From Rhyacichthys aspro (Eukaryota > Chordata > Actinopteri > Gobiiformes > Rhyacichthyidae), in assembly GCA_036850595.1 (NCBI GenBank), contig CM072161.1, forward strand, positions 15,953,812 through 16,017,811: DNA of 64,000 nt. The letters run 5' to 3'. A program made the translations under genes and the position numbers. Positions 56,551-64,000 of this stretch are shown piece after piece. Numbering within the stretch: position 1 is the stretch's first letter; every line of letters starts with the position of its first letter. The notes beneath the pieces are model-generated. The model saw only the letters and a program-made list of their open reading frames with translations, had not been told where the DNA came from and searched no databases.

Positions 56551-59500
56551 ATGTCTGCAACAAAACCACGTGAGTAACCTGTCACACATTTTATAGACAT
56601 ACTGCCGTATAGTTTGAGTGGAGTCTAAAACTAGGCTAATGTATACTAATGTATACTCGCTTATTATGTCAGTATAATATCAAAAGTAGATAGAGTAGCT
56701 GCAAAAAAAATCACTTCGGTACAAATAAAAAAGTGGAATAGTTGCTACTGTTGTTAATAGTGAGATATTTTGCTAATAGCACATATTTACTGTGAAAAAA
56801 TAAACATTGACTTGTAAAAAAATATGTACCTAAAAGGTTAATACATTTAGTTACTACTCATCCTTGTTTACTAGTGTTGACTTTATGATTAGTATTGACT
56901 GTGTGTGGTGTGTGTGTGTGTGTGTGTGTGGTGTGTGTGTGTGTGTAGCTGGGCAGGTTCCAGACCCAGATCCAGAGGGCAACACTGACGAAGTGACTGA
57001 GGCTGTGTGTCTGGAGTCTGACCTCCAAGAAGGACAGTAAGAGAGCAGTGGGATGTCTACTATACACTTTTACCATAGCATGACCTTTTCACTATTTAAT
57101 CCTTACAAGTATATTATAAGTATTGGTAACAGACACATGAGAGATGGGTAATGACATGGCACAAGTGGATTTTATCCCTGTGCCTCTTGGCGAATTCTAA
57201 ATGGCCCAATAATCCACATATTTAGAGTTTACTGTAAATGTCTTCAATAAAAAATACAAAAATATGCCATCTTTAGGTGTCAAGCGTTCAGAGTTGTGAG
57301 AGAACTATGATGAAAACCAAAATAGTAGCTCATTACCTGTAACTAAGGCCACGTATTTCGTTAAAACAACTGAGTCAACCTGAGTCATTTAGGAAGTATT
57401 TGACAACAATCTTTTTGGCGTTTTGTTGTGTGTTTCCAGGATGATGGAGGTCGAAGTGGGACAACACACCGTGCTGCTGGCCCGCACCGGGGGTAAATAC
57501 ACTGCCCTGGAAAACAAATGCACCCACTACGGCGCTCCACTCAGCAAAGGTAAGGACTAACTATTTTTGTACTAACGGTAACCAGTTTGTATTGATTGTG
57601 TGTCCCTTTGTGTTCAGGGGTCATTTCAGGTAACAAAGTGCGCTGCCCGTGGCACGGCTCCTGTTTTAACACTCACACCGGAGATCTAGAGGAGTATCCC
57701 GGGATAGACAGTTTACCCTGCCACAAGGTACTCACTGCAGGACCCTATGTACTCATACGACAGAGAAAGTCATTTTAATTACCTCAATTTGAACAAACCT
57801 ATACATTCAACTGTTTACATCTATGTTTCTGTTTTTCTAAAGGTCAAGATTGAAAACAGCAAAGTGTATGTGTCTATAAACAAAAAGGTAGGCCATCATT
57901 TAACTCTGAAATAAAAAGAATTCAGTGAACTGTCTAAATGTTGAAATGAGTTTATCTGTGACCCAGACCATTCAACAAGGAAAAAGGGTAAAGGAAATGT
58001 CTGGAGCTGAACCAGGAGTCACTCACACTGTCCTGCTGTTGGGCGGAGGTACGTGACCCACCACAGTCAATCACAGGCTTGAAATGTAGAGTTTAGCAGT
58101 CATAAATGTAGTTTTTGTAGAGAATTTAGTTTGGGCACAATCAATCAGTCAACCTTTATTGGTGTAACACTTGCTGACTGAAGTGCTTTAGTAGCTCAAT
58201 GAGGAGGTTAGTCCAGAGTCTGGGACCTGCAACTGCAAAAGAACGATCAACCCATTGTTGGTCCACTGGGTCGATGAACACAGCTTCACATAAATAAGAA
58301 AGAGCAAGTAAAGCCATGTATTGCTTTAACAACAAACAACAAATCGAACTGGGAGCTAGTGGAGGCAGAGCGGGACAGAAGTGATGTGGTCATGCTTTTG
58401 TGCATTAGTTAAAAAGAGGCAGCAGTATTTTGCACAAGTTGGAGACAAAAAAGACAAAACTGATTGATTCCAACAAAACGTGCACTGCAGTAATCCACCT
58501 GGAACTAAAAAAAAGTATATATGACCTTCTCAAGATCACTGCGGCTCAGGGAGGACTTAACTTTTGCAAAAAGACAAAGCCATGACCACAAAATTTGTTT
58601 GTTGAAAGTTAGACCCCCAATTTCAATTTCACCCCCAGATTTTTGACAACTTTGTTAAGGTTGAGAGGCAAGAGACCTGATGCTATATTACTGATCAGGT
58701 TGGAAGTGCCAAACAAAATACATATACTCTGTTTTGCTGTGATAAACGACGTCTTGGTTGTGTCGACTCTACAGCAAAAACAGCATTAGTCTGGAAAAAA
58801 TATCTGTCAGGGATAAAACTTTAGATGATGATTCTTGTAATGGTTAAAGTAAAGGTTTTGAAATTCACACAGTGGGTTCATCCGAGTGTGACCATCAGAA
58901 TACCAGAACAAAAAAACTTGTTCATGTATCAGAATTTTGTGTAATAATGTGTGCTGTCTGTGCAAGAGCAGGGGCTACGTCACTGAGCTGCGCTGAGACT
59001 CTCCGACAGGAAAACTTCAAAGGCAAAATCATCATGGTCAGCCGAGATTACCTTTTACCCTACGACAAAACGCGACTCAGCAAGGTCTGCAGCAGATGAC
59101 AAACAGTAATCTGTATTTGTGTGGGTTTTAAATGGACTAACATTGATGTAAAACTGTTGTGAACTGCAGGTGATGAATGTGCAGAGCGAGAGTATTCTGT
59201 TGAGGGAGATGGAGTTTTATCAGAAATACAACATCGAGGTGTGGCTCAAGAAAGAGGTGAGTGGAACGTGCAATTAAAGACTAATCCAATTAATACACTA
59301 AGACATTAACAAACAAAAAACAAGACGTCATCAAGAATGTATTATCAAGGATTTTAATAGATGAGAGTTTTAGTTCTGAACGGGAGCTTTGGCCAATCAC
59401 AGCTGGGTCGTGGGAAAAAGGAGTGCTCCCATTGGTCGACACTGATGTCAATAAGGAAGTAAAGGCTGCTGATAAAACAGAGAAAGTGTATATTCTTAAA

Positions 59501-62500
59501 CAACAGCGCAAAAAGGAAAACATACACAGAGAAAATGGAGGCAACATGAAATGGAGATACATAATGACAATGAGGTGGAGATAATTGCAATTCTGATGCT
59601 GAAGTCGGAGCTAAAAGTTTACGGTACACACTAAACTTGTGAAATGTATTAGTATTTTGTGGGAAAAAATGGGTCTGGTTTTATATTTTAATAAAAGAAA
59701 AGCAGGAGAGGTCCCTAGGCTGCTGTTGAGTTGAGATACAGGGACGGCAAAAAGAAAATCAGGCAGGGCTTTTAATTGAGAGGGCTTATACTCTAGTCTC
59801 GATTATGTGTGTGTGTGTGTGTCTCTTGTTATTGCTGACTTGTTACTAGGGTCTTGAACACTATTGACAAAGCAAACCCATTTTCATCTAAACGTCTATC
59901 CACTTTTCAATCAAACGTTTTATCCATGTTGTATGTTAAACGGGATGTTGGCAGGATTAACATTATATAGAACGCGGAGCTAAGTCTTCACTGCCATTAC
60001 AGGCTCTTTCACTGGACACCGACATAAAGACGGTGACCTTCGACGACGGGACGGTCCAGAGCTACGACCAGCTGCTCATCTCCACAGGCTGCAGGTACTG
60101 AAACCCCACACTGATCATCTGGCCTGTGTTCGTTACTAAACGTGACACTTTTCTTTAGAGCTAAAAGTCTACACATTCCTGGCATGAACTTGACCAATGT
60201 CCTGATGTTGGAGACGCCAGAGGACGCCCGACAAATCCACGCAGCCTCTGTGGGCAGCACAGTCGTCCTCGTGGGAACCTCTTTTGTTGGTACTGCTTTT
60301 GATACTGATGGAAACAGGAAGAATGAGCTGGAAATTGGGAAAGACTAATTGGACTGAGCTGGGAATTATAAGTATTTTAATAATATACGCACACATGAAC
60401 CTAATCGTGAGCCCTCAGTGACAACAACTGCCTTTTTTTCAACATTTATAGTACATTTTAGTAGAAAGAATCAACGTTAAATGATTTTTGTTTCAACTCA
60501 AAGACCTAGATCATGTTTATTCAGCATTCTCATATTTGCTGCTATGTTTGTTTGTTTTTAAGGGATGGAAGTGGCTTCGTACATGATCAACAAAGCCTCC
60601 AGTGTCACAGTCATAGGCAGCAGTGAGCTCCCGTATCAGAACACGCTCGGTCGAGAAATCGGTAAAATCACTCTGATGGTGAGACAGAAGTGAAGAAGTG
60701 AAGGCTCAAACTTAAAATGTCGGTACGTGGAGTTTAAATTTTGTTGTCTGTGCAGATGCTGGCAGAAAAAGGGGTGAAATTCCACATGAACGAAACCGTG
60801 ACAGAGGTCCGAGGTTCAAACGGAATGGTAAAAATAGTGATTTTATTATTTGTCATTCTCATCTGCACATTATAATGACTTTTTTTCTTTAAGGTGCAAG
60901 ACATTGTGTTAAAAAGTGGGAAAGTTATACCTGCTGACGTCCTGATTGTTGGGATCGGTAAGTAAAAGGCCACTTCTTTCTTAGCTTGTTTTTACTAATC
61001 CCAGTTTATTTATTTATTTATTTATTAGGATCCCCATTAGCAATATATACAAAATACATACATATATATGACAAATGAAAAATACAGATGAAATACATTT
61101 CAACATTTGAATCTAATTACAGTCCCTACAGGCAGTTAGAAAATGCATTACATATTCTGACATATAAAAATAAGACAATACAAACTATACATTTCATTTA
61201 TAAATAATTTACCCCTATATACATTTTTAAGTGCATTTTAAAGACTGAGTTTGGTTAAATTTCTATCAAGGACAATGGCAAATGCTCTGAAAACAAAAGT
61301 GCATTTGAGAAAGTTAGTGTTTGCCTAGGAATCAAAAAACATTCTTCAGATGCATGTCTAGTAGAATATCCATGAGAACCTAAGTTGTTCTTAAATTGAC
61401 GGAACAAAAATGGTGGATTCCATAGTTTATTTATTGTACTTTTGCTAAAGCTTTTAATGTACTCTTTTTTTCGAGGCATTACTCCAAACTCAGAGCTCCT
61501 TCAAGGGTCTACAATCAAGATGGACTCCAAAAGGTTCATACCTGTTGACAAGGTACCACAATATCTTTAAAGTTTAGCAAAAAAAAAGAATATTCCCCAA
61601 ATGACCCTGTGTTATCTGTGCAGTACATGCAAACCAACGTCCCGGAGGTGTTTTCTGGAGGCGACGTCTGCTCCTTCCCTTTGACCATGGCCAAAAACCA
61701 GCAGATCAACATCGGACACTGGCAGATGGCTCAGGCTCATGGTAATAACCTGTGTTCAGTAAAAAGAGCTTCCTCATGATGTCTGTGATAGATCATTGAC
61801 ATGTAGGCCTGATTGAATGATGAGTTTATGATGGAGTCTGTGAGTATATACATGTAGGTCACAGTTTTTTTCTGATTGGACAGGGAGGACAGCAGCTCTG
61901 AACATGCTGGGTAAACGGACTGAACTCAACTCTGTCCCTTTCTATTGGACCGTCCTACTGGGTAAAACTATACGATATGCAGGTGAGCACCTCCTAAAAA
62001 AATAACATAACACTCATCAACATACTGCCCTCCAAAGCAGTGCAGGAACTTATGTATTTGCTAAAACCTGACGCAGAAAGGGTTTAAAGGAGGCGTCTGG
62101 ATGTAGGTTTCTATCACTGGTTTAACCTGAGACTATGATTGGTCAAAAGTCTGGAAACCAAACGTTAGTAGTTTTATTTTTATGGGCTGTGTTGGAGCTG
62201 GTGGAAGGATATGTCCTGGATGACTGGGAACCTCCACAGATATAAAACCTGATTTTTTTATTGCACTTTGGCGTAGAAAGACAGCATTCACCCAAAACGT
62301 TACTTCACTAGTGACACATTGATATCTCAGTCAATTAAAACAACAGTGCAATCGTGGAAATCATTTTTTGCATCTGCACATTGATATTTCTCCTGACTCT
62401 AAGCACATGTCTGAGCTCGGTGAAACTGTGGCCTGTTAGTTATATCTTTTTATACAACAGCATAAACCCCTTGTTTTCTGTTTGTGCTCTGCAGGCTTCG

Positions 62501-63166
62501 GGGAGGGATACACTGAAATCATAATGAAAGGAAAGGTTGAAGACAGGAAGTTCCTGGGATTGTACATCAAGTAAGTGGTGCTTTGATTCAATCAGCATCT
62601 GTAATTGCTGGTGTAACTGTATCTAAATTAATTTAACAAATGTCTGGGTTTGTTAGGGACGATGAGGTTATAGCAGCGGTCAGCCTAAACTTTGATCCTG
62701 CGGTGTCTGCAGTAGCAGAGAGGCTCCTGTCGGGACGAGTCATTACGAAAAAGGAGGCTCAGTATGTAATATCACCGTGTTGCTCCTGCTGCCAGTGAAT
62801 TAATGCCTACTCAAATTAAAGGTCACCTGTTTAACTGGGTCAATCTAGTTTCTGAAAACGTTCATGGGTCTCTGTAGTCGCTGTACTGCCCATCCCCAAT
62901 CTGCTTATTTAACCTACCTGAGCCATTTCAAGAGCTGAGAAAATTACAATCTGAGAGTAAAATGCTCATGTTGCATCTTTGGGACTTTTTTGGACATTTT
63001 ATCAAATTACCAAATTGGTATCTAACTTACTAAACCAAAAAAGACAAAACTGAAAAGGATAAAGAGGTGACCTTTAGTTAAATAAATAGTAAATCAATGA
63101 AATAATGTGATTTATTTCTGTCGTCCTAACAGATCCGATGACCTGAGCTGGTTGAAGATGTCCTGA
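56551..63166 (+). CDS. aifm4: AIFM3/AIFM4-type Rieske and pyridine-nucleotide-disulfide oxidoreductase
   Basis: Nineteen coding exons: 56551-56569, 56949-57036, 57440-57549, 57618-57727, 57843-57887, 57967-58048, 58969-59084, 59170-59256, 60003-60094, 60159-60289, 60563-60678, 60756-60827, 60894-60957, 61476-61552, 61624-61741, 61884-61982, 62495-62570, 62657-62761, 63133-63166; 546 codons plus TGA (human AIFM3 is about 605). The N-terminal Rieske domain has the [2Fe-2S] ligand pairs C63-T-H65 and C82-P-W-H85. A FAD-binding motif follows at about 146-156 (VLLLGGAGATS), then SRDYLLPYDKTRLSK, a NAD(P)-binding motif VVLVGTSFVGMEVASY, and the second FAD contact FSGGDVCSFP. The C-terminal reductase domain contains KNQQINIGHWQMAQ and ends DDLSWLKMS, as in AIFM3 (GDMSWL). 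It probably transfers electrons between NAD(P)H, FAD and the Rieske centre; partner and location are unknown. The shorter N-terminus argues for the fish aifm4 branch over aifm3. Confidence 0.9.
56899..56946 (+). repeat. (GT)n microsatellite at the aifm4 exon 2 splice acceptor
   Basis: A GT dinucleotide run with two GG interruptions leads directly into the acceptor TAG at 56946-56948. It takes the place of a normal polypyrimidine tract for exon 2. Confidence 0.9.
58138..58760. repeat. Dispersed fish repeat remnant in aifm4 intron 6
   Basis: From about 58138 (a CAATCAGTCAACCTTTATT-type start) through about 58700 the text resembles a high-copy dispersed fish element that I recognise by its stereotyped segments: GGGAGCTAGTGGAG, TTTTGCACAAGTTGGAGAC, TGCACTGCAGTAATCCA and ACCCCCAGATTTTTG. 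The copy is degraded and has no usable ORF. The class (non-LTR tail, DNA element or other) is not determined. Confidence 0.5.
59805..59822 (+). repeat. Short (GT)n microsatellite
   Basis: About nine GT units lie in aifm4 intron 8. Confidence 0.85.
61005..61450 (-). mobile_element. LINE (non-LTR retrotransposon) 3'-end remnant
   Basis: On the minus strand a degraded reverse-transcriptase C-terminal peptide (FKNNLGSHGYSTRHASEE, the HxYxTR-type motif common at LINE RT ends) is followed by a 3' tail reading GCTAATGGGGATCCTAATAAA and a (TAAA)n run at 61005-61026. This is the usual structure of a 5'-truncated L2/CR1-like insertion. It lies in aifm4 intron 13, antisense to the gene. The exact family is uncertain. 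Confidence 0.6.
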
Positions 63167-64000
63167 AGCTGTTCGACTCTGACATAAAGCTTTTATTCAT
63201 TTGTTTCTCTGTCACCTTCGTCCAAAAAAGGACAGAGTCGGATACTGTCCCCAAACAAAGAGAGACACTTCAGTGATCCTCGCGGTTCACTGTGGGACTT
63301 TGAGCAGGTTTGGTGGAAGTCCTTAATGCACACAACAGATACCTCATAGATAAACTTTTCTGTTCTGTATTGCATTATAATTATGATGAGATTATGTTTC
63401 TGAATTCTGTGGTTTTGCTCTGCGTTACGTCTGCAGGGCGGCAGTTTAGGGTTACAAATAGGGATGAGTACTTAAAACTGAGTATTTGCCAATGACGAGT
63501 ACAGATACAAGTACCACATATTTATGAACCGTAGACATGTCAGAGCCATGTTGATTTTTCAAATGTTTTATCAGTGACATGTTTTGAGCCAGTTTGACAT
63601 TTTAACAACCTTCTTACATTTTGCTATTGTCTTCATTTACAGTAAAATACTATTTAGAAAAAGTAAAACGGAAAAGTACTACCAGAGAAGGTCAAATCAA
63701 CACAAGAGGCTCAGACAGCTCTCCACACTGAGTACTGCTGCTGGTATCTGGACAATCCTAGTAATTAACTGTCAGAGAAACTTAGATATAAACTTAGACA
63801 CTAATAAAACACAAGTGACCTTATTGCCACGTCCACTTCTGCTGTATTCGAGGTCCAGTCGATGAGTTGAAGGGGGATTAGGAGAACAGAGCAATAACGC
63901 CCAGCTCTTTGAGGCAGTGCTGCTGAAACAGGCAACAGTAACAAAACACGCAACAGGGAACAATGGGGCATCGGCAAACAGCACACAATCACAGTGCGAC
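63167..64000 (+). other. aifm4 3' UTR and downstream flank
   Basis: Sequence follows the aifm4 stop. An AATAAA at 63803-63808 is a possible poly(A) signal, though the UTR may end earlier. The stretch near 63458-63520 (GGGATGAGTACTTAAAAC...) resembles degraded fish dispersed repeats, but I cannot classify it. No further gene is supported up to the window edge. Confidence 0.4.

Noticed and set aside
59290..59629. Minus-strand frames of about 90 residues in aifm4 intron 8
   Set aside because: Hydrophobic, AT-rich chance frames with no splice sites or family match.
63584..63865. 93-residue plus-strand frame downstream of aifm4
   Set aside because: No similarity to any family I recognise and located past the stop codon in 3' flank with degraded repeat character.

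Overview
The window is nuclear DNA from a ray-finned (teleost) fish. It holds seven multi-exon protein-coding genes with canonical GT-AG introns, mostly short, and large tracts of AT-rich non-coding sequence. The proteins are closest to vertebrate families, and the mnt - pafah1b1 - cluh - ccdc92b order matches human 17p13.3. The following two fbxo40 copies and an aifm4-type gene are arrangements I know only from fish. The species cannot be fixed from the sequence. I joined each gene by hand from splice sites, and every joined CDS is an intact open frame.

Layout. Minus strand, right to left in transcription: mnt (coding 2314-13179, 6 coding exons, 599 aa); pafah1b1/LIS1 (20321-25606, 10 coding exons, 410 aa, with non-coding 5' exon candidates near 30.2-30.4 kb); a CLUH-family gene (31658-39806, 28 coding exons, about 1622 aa); ccdc92b (42594-44654, 3 coding exons, 299 aa); and fbxo40 copy A (46045-49853, 8 coding exons, about 690 aa). 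Plus strand: fbxo40 copy B (50772-55206, 6 coding exons, 710 aa), head-to-head with copy A, then an aifm4-like Rieske/FAD oxidoreductase (56551-63166, 19 coding exons, 546 aa). The remainder is UTR, introns and intergenic sequence with simple repeats, one LINE 3' remnant, one dispersed fish repeat, CTCF-like motifs and candidate promoters.

Biology. MNT is a MAX-partner repressor. LIS1 is the dynein regulator. CLUH-type proteins bind mRNAs for mitochondrial proteins. CCDC92-type proteins are centriole/cilium-associated coiled coils. FBXO40 is a muscle SCF substrate receptor. AIFM3/4 proteins couple a Rieske [2Fe-2S] domain to a pyridine-nucleotide reductase. These genes are neighbours by synteny and are not an operon.

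Most interesting points: (1) the two head-to-head fbxo40 copies are well diverged except for two exon-bounded blocks (297 bp over the zinc finger, 167 bp over the F-box) that are about 99% identical, a gene-conversion signature; they also differ in intron positions and in which conserved segments they keep. (2) The CLUH-family protein carries an N-terminal extension of about 440 residues that begins with a possible lipidation signal and an acidic di-leucine motif. (3) A long UG microsatellite forms the 3' splice site of aifm4 exon 2.
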